NCBI GenBank assembly: GCA_900315925.1
Contig: ONAV01000025.1
Coordinates: forward strand, 1-43,088
DNA from: an uncultured Selenomonadales bacterium
GTDB taxonomy: Bacteria; Bacillota; Negativicutes; Acidaminococcales; Acidaminococcaceae
Length of the DNA: 43,088 nt
Direction of reading: 5' to 3'
Shown here: positions 7,766-16,435 of the stretch, piece by piece
How the letters are laid out: each line of letters begins with the position of its first letter
How positions within the stretch are numbered: the stretch's first letter is position 1
Position numbers and translations under genes: made by a program
The notes under the pieces: generated by a model
What the model was told of the DNA's origin: nothing
The model's database searches: none
Seen by the model: only the letters and a program-made list of their open reading frames with translations

Positions 7766-8875
7766 TTACACTAACTGCCGTTTCGCGCGTTCCGCTTCAG
7801 CGCTTTCATCTTCTTCCGGATACCACATAACGTGGGTGAAGTCCACATAACATTCTTCGCCTTTACCGAAGGCAATGCGGTGCGGCGTCTGGATCTTCAG
7901 CAGCTGGTCGCCCATCGGTACCAGATACTCGGTGGTATCGGTCAGGAACACGCGGCTGTAAATGTGTGTCTTGAAACCGTGGTCCCGGTTCAGGTCGATG
8001 GCGTTGGGCCGGGTGGCTACCACCATTTCCCTGTCGGCATGTTCCGGAATGGCCAGCGGCAGCGGGTTCTGCATGTCGCCCCGGGCGTAGACCTGGCCGT
8101 GATCCAGCACTACGTGCAGGAAGGTGGACTGGCCCAGGAAGTTGTGCACGAAACGGTTTACAGGTTTATTGTACAGATTGGACGGGGTGTCGATCTGCAT
8201 GATGTTGCCCATGTCGCAGACCATCATCCGGTCGGAGATGGCCATGGCTTCACTCTGGTCATGGGTTACGAAGATAACGGTGAAACCGAATTTGCGCTGC
8301 AGGGCCTTGATTTCGAAACGCATGCTTTCCCGCAGCTTGGGGTCAAGGTTGGACAGCGGTTCGTCCAGCAGCATGACCTTGGGGTTGGTGACGATGGCCC
8401 GGGCTAAGGCGATACGCTGCTGCTGTCCGCCGGACAGGTCGGAAGGATACACGTCTTCCATGTTGTCCAGACTGGTGTGATGCAGCGCTTCCTTTACCCG
8501 TTTGCGGATCTCGTCGTGAGGAACCTTTTTGATCTGCAGGGGGAAGGCCACGTTATCAAAAATATTCATGTGGGGCCAGACTGCGAAAGCCTGGAACACC
8601 ATGCCCAGTCCCCGCTTTTCGGGAGGAACGTAGAGGTTTTTTTCTTTGATGGAAACCGGCTGGCCGCAGAGGTGGATCTCACCTTCCGACAGATCTTCGA
8701 AGCCCGCGATCATACGCAGGGTCGTGGTCTTGCCGCAGCCGGAGGGGCCTAAGAACGAGAAGCATTCGCCCTCGTGGATGTTGAGATTGAAATCGTTTAC
8801 CGCCGTTACCGTGCCCAGGGTCTTGGTGGTAAAACGTTTGGTTACATGTTTTAAGATAATCTGATCTTCCGCCAT
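7766..8875 (-). CDS. ABC transporter ATPase, Fe3+-type (AfuC/FbpC-like), second of two
   Basis: 369 residues. Walker A is GPSGCGKTT, signature LSGGQQQRIALARA, Walker B VMLLDEPLSN, H-loop VTHDQ. The Q-loop region GMVFQAFAVWPHMNIFDNVA matches Fe3+/putrescine/2-AEP importers of the CUT1-like class. A C-terminal regulatory (TOBE-like) region of ~120 residues follows. It is the last gene of the operon, 3 bp after the permease stop. It should energise import together with the ATPase at 10600-11691, perhaps as a heterodimer. Confidence 0.9.
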   Translation of the reverse strand: MAEDQIILKHVTKRFTTKTLGTVTAVNDFNLNIHEGECFSFLGPSGCGKTTTLRMIAGFEDLSEGEIHLCGQPVSIKEKNLYVPPEKRGLGMVFQAFAVWPHMNIFDNVAFPLQIKKVPHDEIRKRVKEALHHTSLDNMEDVYPSDLSGGQQQRIALARAIVTNPKVMLLDEPLSNLDPKLRESMRFEIKALQRKFGFTVIFVTHDQSEAMAISDRMMVCDMGNIMQIDTPSNLYNKPVNRFVHNFLGQSTFLHVVLDHGQVYARGDMQNPLPLAIPEHADREMVVATRPNAIDLNRDHGFKTHIYSRVFLTDTTEYLVPMGDQLLKIQTPHRIAFGKGEECYVDFTHVMWYPEEDESAEAERAKRQLV

Positions 8876-8878
8876 GTT

Positions 8879-10603
8879 TTACACACCCTTTCTGTCTTTG
8901 GTAATCTGGGTTACGATAAAGTTGCAGACGATAATGATGAGGATCGCGATGGCAGCCAGCGCGGATGCCTGGGGAATCTGACCGGAGTCACGCAGTGCGA
9001 AGATCTGCACGCCCAGGGTACGGGTATAAGGACCGTACAACAGGATGGACGTGGTCAGCTCGCGCATGGAGGGCAGGAAAATCAGGAAGAAGCCTGCCAC
9101 CATAGCGGGACGGATCAACGGCAGCGTTACGTCTTTCAGGGATTCCGTATGGGACGCGCCGCAGGCCCTTGCCGCTTCTTCCAGAGAAGGATGCACCTGC
9201 TGCAGCGAGGCGGAGGCGCTCTTCATGGAGAAGGACAGGTAACGGGCCATGTAGGCTACCAGGATGATCCAGATGGTGTTGTAGAGGCTGATGCCCCACA
9301 GCGCGCCGGACCAGGCCAGGATTACGCCGATAGCCAGTACGGTACCGGGAATGGAATAGGGAAGTACGGAGAGCATTTCCAGAATTTCTTTCCCTCTGGG
9401 TTTGATCTTAATAACAACATACGCCACCATAACGCCAAGGAACATACAGATGACACCGGCGGAGATGGACAGGAACAGGGAATTGCGGATGGAATCCATG
9501 GTCGCCTTGCTGGTAGCCAGATTCTGGAAGTTCTCCAGCGTAAAGTTTTCCGGGATAAGCGGCAGGCCATAGGCTTTGACCAGGCCTTCCAGGAAAATCA
9601 TGATCAGGGGAACCAGTACGATGACGATCAGGGTGATGACCGATAAGAACAGCAGCGGATATTTTGCGCCGCGCAGTTTGATCAGGGTAGGACGCATGCT
9701 CTTGCCCTTGATAATGTCGTAGGACCCGGAGCTGAGGACGATCTTCTGTAAAATCAGCGCCATGGCTACGACGAATACCAGCAGGATGGAGAGGGCCGCG
9801 CCCTGACGGATGCCTTCGAAACTGCCGCCCGCCCGGTCGATGCAGGCGTAAATTACGGTGGGCAGTGTGTAGATCTGTTTGGAGAAACCTAAGATAGCCG
9901 GAACACCAAAGTGCGCCAGGGAGGAGATCAGGATCAGCAGGGCGCCGGCGGAAATGGCCGGGGTCACCAGCGGGATCGTGATCTTACGGATAACCGTGCC
10001 CTGTGAGGCGCCGGCGATACGGGCGGATTCTTCCAGGGTGGGGTCCATGCGTTCCAGCGCGGAAACCACCTGCATGAACACGAAGGGGAAATAGTAGGAA
10101 ACTTCCACGAAGATGATGCCCCACAGGGAGTTGATGTTCAGCGGGGCGGTTTCAAAACCGAAGGTGTTCATCAGCCAGGTGTTCACATAGCCGCCGCGTC
10201 CGGACAGCAGCATGTCCCAGGCCATGGCCCCGAAGAAAGGCGGGAACATGTAAGGGATCATGAACAGGGCCCGCATGAGTCCTTTGCAGGGGATGTCGCT
10301 GCGGCCCAGCAGCCAGGCGTAGAACAGGCCTACGATGGTGCCGAAGACGGTCACCGCAACGCCGATGATGACGGTGTTGGTCATGGCTTCCACATTGTCT
10401 TTGCTGAATACCACCGTCTGGAACATTTCAATATCGAATTTCCCCTCAAAGAAGAACGCATTGTACACAATCATGAAGATGGGGATAAATACGATGACGA
10501 ACAGCAGGACAAAGCTGACCAGGGTCATGGCCTTATCCAGTCCGAAGGTTGCGCCGTCCAGAGCAGCTAAGTCTGACGTTTTGCGTGATTTACCGATATT
10601 CAT
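8879..10603 (-). CDS. Fused ABC permease, Fe3+-type (FbpB-like)
   Basis: 574 residues containing two binding-protein-dependent permease domains in one chain, about 12 membrane helices, as in FbpB/SfuB iron(III) permeases. EAA-type loops are visible in each half: LEESARIAGASQGTVIRKIT and LEEAARACGASHTESLKDVT. AAAGGAGG precedes the start. Its ATG overlaps the TGA of the upstream ATPase (ATGA), so translation is coupled. The substrate could be Fe3+ or an organic ion such as 2-aminoethylphosphonate or a polyamine; sequence alone does not decide. Confidence 0.9.
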   Translation of the reverse strand: MNIGKSRKTSDLAALDGATFGLDKAMTLVSFVLLFVIVFIPIFMIVYNAFFFEGKFDIEMFQTVVFSKDNVEAMTNTVIIGVAVTVFGTIVGLFYAWLLGRSDIPCKGLMRALFMIPYMFPPFFGAMAWDMLLSGRGGYVNTWLMNTFGFETAPLNINSLWGIIFVEVSYYFPFVFMQVVSALERMDPTLEESARIAGASQGTVIRKITIPLVTPAISAGALLILISSLAHFGVPAILGFSKQIYTLPTVIYACIDRAGGSFEGIRQGAALSILLVFVVAMALILQKIVLSSGSYDIIKGKSMRPTLIKLRGAKYPLLFLSVITLIVIVLVPLIMIFLEGLVKAYGLPLIPENFTLENFQNLATSKATMDSIRNSLFLSISAGVICMFLGVMVAYVVIKIKPRGKEILEMLSVLPYSIPGTVLAIGVILAWSGALWGISLYNTIWIILVAYMARYLSFSMKSASASLQQVHPSLEEAARACGASHTESLKDVTLPLIRPAMVAGFFLIFLPSMRELTTSILLYGPYTRTLGVQIFALRDSGQIPQASALAAIAILIIIVCNFIVTQITKDRKGV

Positions 10604-11691
10604 GCGTTGCCTCCTTTCTGCTCTTTAGCCGGATAATAACGGGGCTGCAGAAAACGCAGGCCGACTTCCTGTCCTTCCTTCACTTCACCGTGCTGGATTA
10701 CATCCAGGGCGTTTTGCTGTACCCGCAGGTCCCGGTTGCCTAACTGGATAAAGTAGTTGTACTCGCTGCCCAGAAAGACGGAACTGCGGACTTTGGCACG
10801 GATGGGGGATGTGTTGTCGAAGGCGATATCATTGGAACGTACGCCCATTTCCATTTTCTGCCCGCCGGCGAAAATGTCCATGGGGCAGTCATCCAGCGGA
10901 TACTTTTCGCCTACGTCGATATAGGCGCGGCCGTTCTGCTGCACCAGGGAAAGGAAATTGGACACGCCGATAAACTCAAAGACAAAACGGTTGGCGGGAC
11001 GCAGGATGATATCCTCGTCGGCGCCCAGCTGGCACAGATTGCCTTCGTAATCCATGATCGCCATTTTGTCGCAGAGCTGCAGCGCCGCTTCCTGGTCGTG
11101 GGTGATGTACAGGATGGTGGTGCCGATATCATGCTGGATCACCCGGATCTCCTGTAGCATTTCTTCCCGGAGTTTGGCGTCCAGGTTGGTGATGGGTTCG
11201 TCCATGACGATGACTTCGTCGCTGCTTACCAGTGCACGGGCGATAGCCACGCGCTGCTGCTGCCCGCCGGAAAGCTGGCTGGGCAGATGATTTTCATATC
11301 CTACCATGCGGACCTGTTCCAGGGCATGTTTGGACCGGCGGGCCATTTCGTCCCGGTTCATCCGCATCTTCTTCATAGGATACAGGATATTTTCCAAAAC
11401 GGTCAGATGGGGCCAGACTGCGTAATCCTGGAACACCACGCCGATGTGGCGGCGTTCGGGGGGCACGTCGATCCGGTCTTTGGCGCTGAATACACAGCGG
11501 TCACCCACATAGATGGCGCCTGTCTCGGGTTTGATAAACCCTAACAGGCAGCGCACCAGGGTGGTCTTGCCGCAGCCGGAAGGACCTACCAGGCACATGA
11601 TCTGGCTTTCTTCCACGGTGAGGGAAAAATTTTTCAGAATGCATTTATCCCCGTAGTGGAACGTGATGTTTTCAAAACGGACATCAGCCAT
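10600..11691 (-). CDS. ABC transporter ATPase, Fe3+-type, first of two
   Basis: The start at 11691 (MADVRFENITFHYGD) is preferred because GGAGGAAGACC sits just before it; upstream in-frame codons lie in the terminator hairpin. Walker A GPSGCGKTT, signature LSGGQQQRVAIARA, Walker B VIVMDEPITN, H-loop ITHDQ, C-terminal regulatory domain of ~130 residues. It is clearly paralogous to the ATPase at 7766-8875 but diverged. One fused permease with two different ATPases suggests an asymmetric motor. Confidence 0.9.
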   Translation of the reverse strand: MADVRFENITFHYGDKCILKNFSLTVEESQIMCLVGPSGCGKTTLVRCLLGFIKPETGAIYVGDRCVFSAKDRIDVPPERRHIGVVFQDYAVWPHLTVLENILYPMKKMRMNRDEMARRSKHALEQVRMVGYENHLPSQLSGGQQQRVAIARALVSSDEVIVMDEPITNLDAKLREEMLQEIRVIQHDIGTTILYITHDQEAALQLCDKMAIMDYEGNLCQLGADEDIILRPANRFVFEFIGVSNFLSLVQQNGRAYIDVGEKYPLDDCPMDIFAGGQKMEMGVRSNDIAFDNTSPIRAKVRSSVFLGSEYNYFIQLGNRDLRVQQNALDVIQHGEVKEGQEVGLRFLQPRYYPAKEQKGGNA

Positions 11692-11711
11692 AGGTCTTCC
11701 TCCATTAATGG

Positions 11712-11756
11712 TGAAATAGAAAAATGGTGAAGGCAGGGCATCCCCTGTCTTCACCA
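11712..11756 (-). terminator. Attenuating hairpin between binding-protein and transporter genes
   Basis: On the minus strand TGGTGAAG-A-CAGGGG pairs with CCCTG-C-CTTCACCA (11725-11756), followed by ATTTTTCTATTT. Its place right after the substrate-binding gene fits partial termination, giving more binding protein than membrane components. Confidence 0.75.
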
Positions 11757-11918
11757 TGAGGTTTCAGGAGACACTTGTTACATCAGTGCTTCCTTAGAAT
11801 CGGATAGGCGGCAATTAACTTGCTGCCCTTTGCAATTAACGTTACGGATTATTTTTTCTTGAAGATGCCGTCAAACTGTTTCAGCATATCTTTGGAACCG
11901 GTTGCCAGTGCCTGCAGG

Positions 11919-12833
11919 TCAACACAACAGGTTGTTGGCAACCAGAACTTCCTGGCCTTCCTTGGAGAGGATGAAGTCAATCAGCAGTTTTCCGTTCTTT
12001 TCATTCTTGGCGCCTTTAACCAAAGCTACAGGGCTGAAAATGGAAACGATGTCTTTGTCCAGATATACGAAGTCGATGGTGGAGCCTTTGGCTTTCAGGT
12101 TGTTGGTAACATAGTCCAGGCACATGCCGACTTTGTAAGCACCAGCCGCGATCTGGTTATGGGAAGCGGTGGTGCCGGACTGGAGTTCCGTACCGTTGGC
12201 TTTCAGTTTTTCAAAGAAAGCAGGACCGTAATCTTTGCTGGCCATCAATGCGCCAACCGCGTATTTGGTGGTGCCGGCCGTGCCCGGGTCGGTCATAACG
12301 ATCTGGCCTTTCCATTTCGGATCCAGCAAATCGTTCCAGGTCTTGGGAGCTTCTTCCTTCTTTACTTTGGTGGTGTTGTAGGCGATGCCCATGTTCATCA
12401 TACGGGCGCCGGTGTAGAAGCCTTCCGGATCGATAAAGGCCTTATCGATGTTCTTGGCTTCCGGGGATTCATATTTCTGGAGGATCTTCCCGTCGGCTTT
12501 GAATCCGATGTAGTCGGCAGGGTCGCCAACCCAGATTACGTCAGCTGCAACCTGGCCGCCTTTTGCTTCGGTGAAGATTTTGGTTTTAACTTTGCCGGTG
12601 CCTGCGAAATAATAATCCATCTTAATGTTGGGATATTTCTTTTCAAAGGCTTTCTTAACCGCGTTCAGCTGGTCTTCCTGCATGGACGAATACAGCATTA
12701 CGGTATCGGTGGCCGCCGCTGCTTTCGGAGCGTCTTTCTTCGGGGCATCAGGCTTTTTGTCCCCGCCGCCGCAACCGGCCATCATGAGAGCCATAACCAG
12801 CATCAGGGAACCAGCAACATACGTTTTTTTCAT
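11919..12833 (-). CDS. Fe3+-type substrate-binding lipoprotein, frameshifted near the C-terminus
   Basis: 304 residues with a lipoprotein signal (MALMMAGCG; lipidated Cys 21) and a linker rich in K/D/P/A. The type 2 periplasmic-binding fold of the AfuA/FbpA class follows: VMLYSSMQEDQLNAVKKAFE, ADVIWVGDPAD, GIAYNT, KTWNDLLDPKWKGQIVMTDP. It ends abruptly at VANNLLC. One base later the other frame encodes VDLQALATGSKDMLKQFDGI and FKKK, then a stop at 11849, a normal family C-terminus. A one-base insertion near 11923 (or an assembly error) therefore replaces the last ~25 residues. It is the first gene of the operon. Confidence 0.85.
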   Translation of the reverse strand: MKKTYVAGSLMLVMALMMAGCGGGDKKPDAPKKDAPKAAAATDTVMLYSSMQEDQLNAVKKAFEKKYPNIKMDYYFAGTGKVKTKIFTEAKGGQVAADVIWVGDPADYIGFKADGKILQKYESPEAKNIDKAFIDPEGFYTGARMMNMGIAYNTTKVKKEEAPKTWNDLLDPKWKGQIVMTDPGTAGTTKYAVGALMASKDYGPAFFEKLKANGTELQSGTTASHNQIAAGAYKVGMCLDYVTNNLKAKGSTIDFVYLDKDIVSIFSPVALVKGAKNEKNGKLLIDFILSKEGQEVLVANNLLC

Positions 12834-12883
12834 AAAACTTCTCCTCCTTGATCGTTTTTTTCATAAAACTTCTCCTCCTTGAT
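12822..12883 (-). repeat. 31-bp tandem duplication of ribosome-binding site and start codon
   Basis: Two identical 31-bp units (12822-12852, 12853-12883) each carry AAGGAGGAGAAGTTTTATG and the following AAAAAAACG on the minus strand. The upstream copy has an ATG at 12864 whose frame differs from the real gene by one base (31 is not divisible by three). It would make a short out-of-frame peptide overlapping the true start at 12833. Confidence 0.9.
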
Positions 12884-12923
12884 TTTTAAAATTTTAATAC
12901 GATTTTAAAATTATCATAGGTAA

Positions 12924-12980
12924 CGTAAACTTACGGGAAGCTTACTCTACTATTATAACGCATGCCCATAAATGATTCAA
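12924..12980 (-). promoter_or_regulatory. Promoter of the ABC transporter operon
   Basis: On the minus strand TTGAAT (12980-12975) and TATAAT (12957-12952) are 17 bp apart. Just downstream, CGTAA-AC-TTACG (12924-12935) is an inverted repeat in the leader that could be an operator. No recognisable Fur box is evident. Confidence 0.7.
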
Positions 12981-13040
12981 TGATTTGTGTGAGGTTTGGA
13001 AAACTTTTTTATGAAGGAGACGAATAAATCAGCGTTTTCT

Positions 13041-13074
13041 GAAATAAAAAAACCGCCCGTTTGGTGACGGGCGG
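13041..13074 (-). terminator. Terminator of the His-rich protein gene
   Basis: On the minus strand CCGCCCGT-CACCAA-ACGGGCGG is followed by TTTTTTTATTTC. Confidence 0.88.
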
Positions 13075-13086
13075 CTATGAGTTCGG

Positions 13087-13467
13087 TTATCGTCTGAAAC
13101 CGTGATGCGTATGATGTGCCGACGGCATACGATGTACTTTGCCGTATGATTTAAAACCGGGGCTGTGGCGTTTCATTTGGTGGAGCGGGGCATGCCGTAC
13201 GGGCTTCCAGGTGTGAGAGACAGGGCCTCTGGTATACATGGCAGGCCGGTGCTTAGCATACCGGTGGTGCATGTGTTTGGCATGAAGCCTATGACCCGGT
13301 TTCGCAGCGGGTTTATAATGACGGTGCAGCGGACGTTTTACCTCCTGCTTTGCCTGCGCAAGGCTCATGCGGCCATTGGCGGCTTCACTGATTCCCGGTA
13401 AGAACGAAGTGGCAAGAAAAGCGGCCATGCATGCGGCTGTTACTATTTTTTTGAAGTTGAATTCCAT
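13087..13467 (-). CDS. Secreted His-rich, strongly basic protein
   Basis: The ATG at 13467 follows AAAGGAGGCG and opens with MEFNFKKIVTAACMAAFLAT; the signal peptide ends near residue 29 (ISEAA). The ~97-residue mature part is extremely rich in His, Lys, Arg and Pro (HRHYKPAAKPGHRLHAKHMH, HHTHHGFRR) and has almost no acidic residues or Cys. It could bind transition metals or anionic wall polymers; no domain is recognised. It is monocistronic. Its place beside the metal-type ABC operon is suggestive but not proof of a link. Confidence 0.75.
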   Translation of the reverse strand: MEFNFKKIVTAACMAAFLATSFLPGISEAANGRMSLAQAKQEVKRPLHRHYKPAAKPGHRLHAKHMHHRYAKHRPAMYTRGPVSHTWKPVRHAPLHQMKRHSPGFKSYGKVHRMPSAHHTHHGFRR

Positions 13468-13606
13468 CTTGTTTCGCCTCCTTTTGAATTGTTTGCGTTG
13501 TTTGATAAGATTTGTCGGATGATTCAATCCTGGTTCGTTGTGTTTATAGTAACCGAAAAAAAGGGCGAAAGCTTGACGAAAATATGTATTTTTTGTGTTT
13601 AATTAT

Positions 13607-13690
13607 GTTTTACTCAGTAAAGATTGTTATGATATAATTTAAAAAATTCAATGGCGTCAATTTTGATGACCCTGCCTTGTATATATAATA
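13607..13690 (+). promoter_or_regulatory. Duplicated promoter element, copy B
   Basis: The counterpart of 1196-1281: TTACT-C-AGTAA palindrome at 13610-13620, GATATAAT, GTCAATTTTG, TTGTATATATAATA. It is followed by GAGGGG and an ATG at 13704 that meets a TGA after one more codon, then by an esterase remnant and, 430 bp on, the radical SAM gene. Confidence 0.65.
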
Positions 13691-13711
13691 GAGGGGTTTG
13701 GTACATGAATT

Positions 13712-14065
13712 GAGCAATGGTTCGGCATTCCCTACGCTACGCCTGCAACAGGCGTAAACCGCTGGCGTAAGCCCCAGCCCGCGCCGCGGATTGAGCGTGT
13801 GCTGAACTGCACGAAGCCCGGCGAGCGGAATCTCCAGTGCGCAGGTCACAATACCATTGGCGCCGAAGGACGGCTGACCCTCAATATCTGCCGACCCAAT
13901 ACGACGGAGGAAGGACTGCCCGTCATGGTGTATTTCCAATGGCTGGGTTCGCAGCTTTTATTCTATATCGGGAAGTTCATGAAGTACGGCCGCCTGGATT
14001 CCGCCATCGGCCCGGATGAGGTGCAGTGGCCGGCGTGGAAACCGGAGCTGCAGCAGGAAATGTAA
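13712..14065 (+). pseudogene. Type-B carboxylesterase remnant
   Basis: In one frame from 13712 the sequence reads EQWFGIPYATPATGVNRWRK then PQPAPRIERV, the start of a type-B carboxylesterase. RLTLNICRPNTTEEGLPVMV follows, matching the family strand before the HGGG oxyanion loop. The oxyanion loop, catalytic Ser, Asp/Glu and His regions are all missing. A C-terminal-like piece (GKFMKYGRLDS, WPAWKPELQ) ends at 14065. A TGA precedes the frame. About 350 internal residues are deleted, so this cannot be an active enzyme. Confidence 0.75.
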
Positions 14066-14121
14066 AATATAATTTTTTTCATAATATAAAGAGATATGTT
14101 TAGTAAAAGGAGATGTGAATC

Positions 14122-15756
14122 ATGAGACTAAGCACCTATGAAATCATCCTGCCGCTGGTGGGTACGGATGAAAAACCGATTGAGGGATACACGCTGCTGA
14201 CGAACGGCTTGTACGGCGCCGTGGACGTAGTGCCGAAGGAAGACGCGGACAAGCTGCAGGCAGGAGATTTTGCCGGATTGCCCGCCGCGCTGCGGGAACG
14301 GCTTATGCTGCGCGGACATATCACACGCAAAGACGAAGCGGGCGAACTGGCGGACCTGAAACTTCTTTCACGCATCTTCAAGACCATTCAGGGCCGCAGC
14401 GGTGTGGGACTGGTCATCATGCCTACCTACGACTGCAATTTCCGCTGCCCGTACTGCTTTGAACAACACCGGCTGAAGAAAGGGCAGGACTGGCTCGATA
14501 ACACCATGAGCGATGAGATGATAGAAACCGTTTTCAACGCGCTGAAGGACTACAGAGCGCGGGGTTATATGGTGAACGGCTGCTCGTTCTATGGCGGGGA
14601 ACCGTTCCTGGCAAAAAACCTCGGCGTGGTAAAAAAGATTGCCGACAAATGCAGGGAAATGGACCTGTCTATGGGCGCCATTACCAACGGGTACGATCTG
14701 GAAACGTATCTGGACTTCATAGAAGAATACAAGCTGAGAAGCTTACAGGTGACGGTGGATGGCACGGCGGAGCTGAATGACCGCCGGCGTCTCCACAAGG
14801 ACGGTCTGCCCACCTACGACCGCATCCTGCGTAATGTGGAGCTGGCGCTGGAGCGGGGCGTGAGGGTGAACCTGCGGGTGAACGTGGGCAAAGAGAATCT
14901 GCACGGGATGAAGGAACTGATCGATGACCTGAAGGCCCGGGGCTTTATTGCGAAAGAAGAAGAACGGGCCAAAGAGGAAGAGGAACTCAGGAAAACCGAC
15001 CCCCAGGCGAAGACAAAGCGGGGCGAGTTCTCGTATTACTTTAAGGCGACCACCGATGACGCGCATCCGGAAAAGAATATCAGCGAGCAGGATACCATTG
15101 ACGAAATGATGAAGATCGGCTTCACAGCGGAGGAAGCAGTTGCCCGCCAGAGCCAGTACAACATGATCTGGAACCGGATGAAGAATCTCTTTAAGAAGGA
15201 AGGGTATCCGGATTTCTCCCCGGCGTATTGCGGCGCCGAGATGGGAATGCTGGTGGTGGACCCCTTCGGGAAAGTCTTTTCCTGCTGGGACGTCGTAGGG
15301 AAAGACGACCAGGCGACTGGGTATATCCAGCCCGGTATGAGCCGGTTCTTATGGAATTTCAACAAGGCAAAGTGGCGTACCCGTACCGTGGACCTGATAC
15401 CGGCCTGCCAGAGCTGCCCGTATGCCTTTATCTGCCGGGGCGGCTGCGCTTCCCGTTCCAGCAACGCGTATGATGACTATTTCCGGGAATTCTGCGGCGA
15501 GATCCGGGAGATTTTTGCCTTCACGGCATCCCGTTTGGCCGGTCAGGAGTGGGAAAAACGCCGTGCCGCCGCTGCCGCGGGTGAAGCAAGCATGGATGCC
15601 TGCGCGGGCGAACTGACGCTGTCCCTGGCCGGACCCGCTTCGCGGTTTACAGAGGCGGAACGGGCGAAGATTATGGAAACAAACAGCCAGAAAGAAATGT
15701 TTGATATTGTAAAAGGGGCCGCCTTTTTCCCGGAACCTGAGAAAGCGGGAAAATAA
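14122..15756 (+). CDS. Radical SAM/SPASM peptide maturase
   Basis: 544 residues after AAAAGGAGATG. An N-terminal ~95-residue region precedes the radical SAM motif YDCNFRCPYC (Cys 105, 109, 112), which binds the 4Fe-4S cluster for S-adenosylmethionine cleavage. YGGEPFLAK and AITNGYDL are typical core motifs. The C-terminal SPASM domain supplies auxiliary-cluster cysteines: YCGAEMGM, FSCWDV, CQSCPYAFICRGGCASR, EFCGEI. Such enzymes install thioether or C-C crosslinks in ribosomal peptides. No precursor is adjacent, but the two Nif11 precursors 12 kb upstream share a promoter element with this locus. A ~60-residue extension after the SPASM domain is unassigned. Confidence 0.88.
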   Translation: MRLSTYEIILPLVGTDEKPIEGYTLLTNGLYGAVDVVPKEDADKLQAGDFAGLPAALRERLMLRGHITRKDEAGELADLKLLSRIFKTIQGRSGVGLVIMPTYDCNFRCPYCFEQHRLKKGQDWLDNTMSDEMIETVFNALKDYRARGYMVNGCSFYGGEPFLAKNLGVVKKIADKCREMDLSMGAITNGYDLETYLDFIEEYKLRSLQVTVDGTAELNDRRRLHKDGLPTYDRILRNVELALERGVRVNLRVNVGKENLHGMKELIDDLKARGFIAKEEERAKEEEELRKTDPQAKTKRGEFSYYFKATTDDAHPEKNISEQDTIDEMMKIGFTAEEAVARQSQYNMIWNRMKNLFKKEGYPDFSPAYCGAEMGMLVVDPFGKVFSCWDVVGKDDQATGYIQPGMSRFLWNFNKAKWRTRTVDLIPACQSCPYAFICRGGCASRSSNAYDDYFREFCGEIREIFAFTASRLAGQEWEKRRAAAAAGEASMDACAGELTLSLAGPASRFTEAERAKIMETNSQKEMFDIVKGAAFFPEPEKAGK

Positions 15757-15821
15757 AAATAATGAATTGCATTTAGGATGGGACCAGTTATGACGATCAA
15801 CAATTTACAAGGGTAAATCAT

Positions 15822-16277
15822 ATGATTAAAATTCTGTTTGTCTGTCATGGCAACATCTGCCGTTCACCCATGGCAGAGTTTGTAATGAAAGATTTGGTGC
15901 GTAAGGCCGGCCTGGAAAACAGGTTTGTGATTGAATCCAAAGCGGCCCGGCGTGACGAGTTGGGGAATGACACGCATTATGGAACCAGAGCCAAGCTGCG
16001 GCAGATGGGAATTCCTTTTGCGAAACGCAGGGCCACGCTGCTCAGCAAAGCGGATTACGCCGCGTATGATTACCTGGTTGCCATGGATGCGGAAAACGTT
16101 CACGATATGCTGCGGCTGTTTGGCGGCGACCCGGAGAAAAAGATAACCATGCTGTTGCAGTTTGCCGGGGAAAACCGGGAGGTGGCCGACCCCTGGTACA
16201 CGGGAAATTTTGATGAAACCTATGAAGATGTAGTAAAGGGGTGTAAAGGCTTACTGGAGGCAGTGAAGGAAAGATAG
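15822..16277 (+). CDS. Low-molecular-weight protein tyrosine phosphatase
   Basis: 151 residues. The P-loop CHGNICRS (C-x5-R-S) near the N-terminus and the general-acid segment DPWYTGNFDETYEDV near the C-terminus are both intact, so it should be catalytically competent. AGGGTAAATC is a modest ribosome site. It lies 65 bp after the maturase gene in the same direction and may be co-transcribed. Likely roles are dephosphorylation of arginine or tyrosine residues or control of polysaccharide synthesis; the substrate is unknown. Confidence 0.93.
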   Translation: MIKILFVCHGNICRSPMAEFVMKDLVRKAGLENRFVIESKAARRDELGNDTHYGTRAKLRQMGIPFAKRRATLLSKADYAAYDYLVAMDAENVHDMLRLFGGDPEKKITMLLQFAGENREVADPWYTGNFDETYEDVVKGCKGLLEAVKER

Positions 16278-16435
16278 TTTTTTGAAACAGTCAGGCCTGG
16301 TTCTTTTGGATAAATAGTAATCGTCAGGTTTTATTATTTGCCAAGAGAAAGTAGGTTAGTAAGCAAAATGAGCGAACGTTGAGAATTCATCAATGAAAGC
16401 ATGAAATTGATGGATTTTAAAACGAGAAAAAGGTT

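Noticed and set aside
11820-12851. A 343-residue plus-strand open frame
   Set aside because: It is the antisense shadow of the substrate-binding protein gene; it has no ribosome site and no domain.
13610-13939. A minus-strand frame sharing YYIYK..S.KLT with another at 1156-1380
   Set aside because: The similarity comes from the duplicated promoter DNA, not from a protein family.
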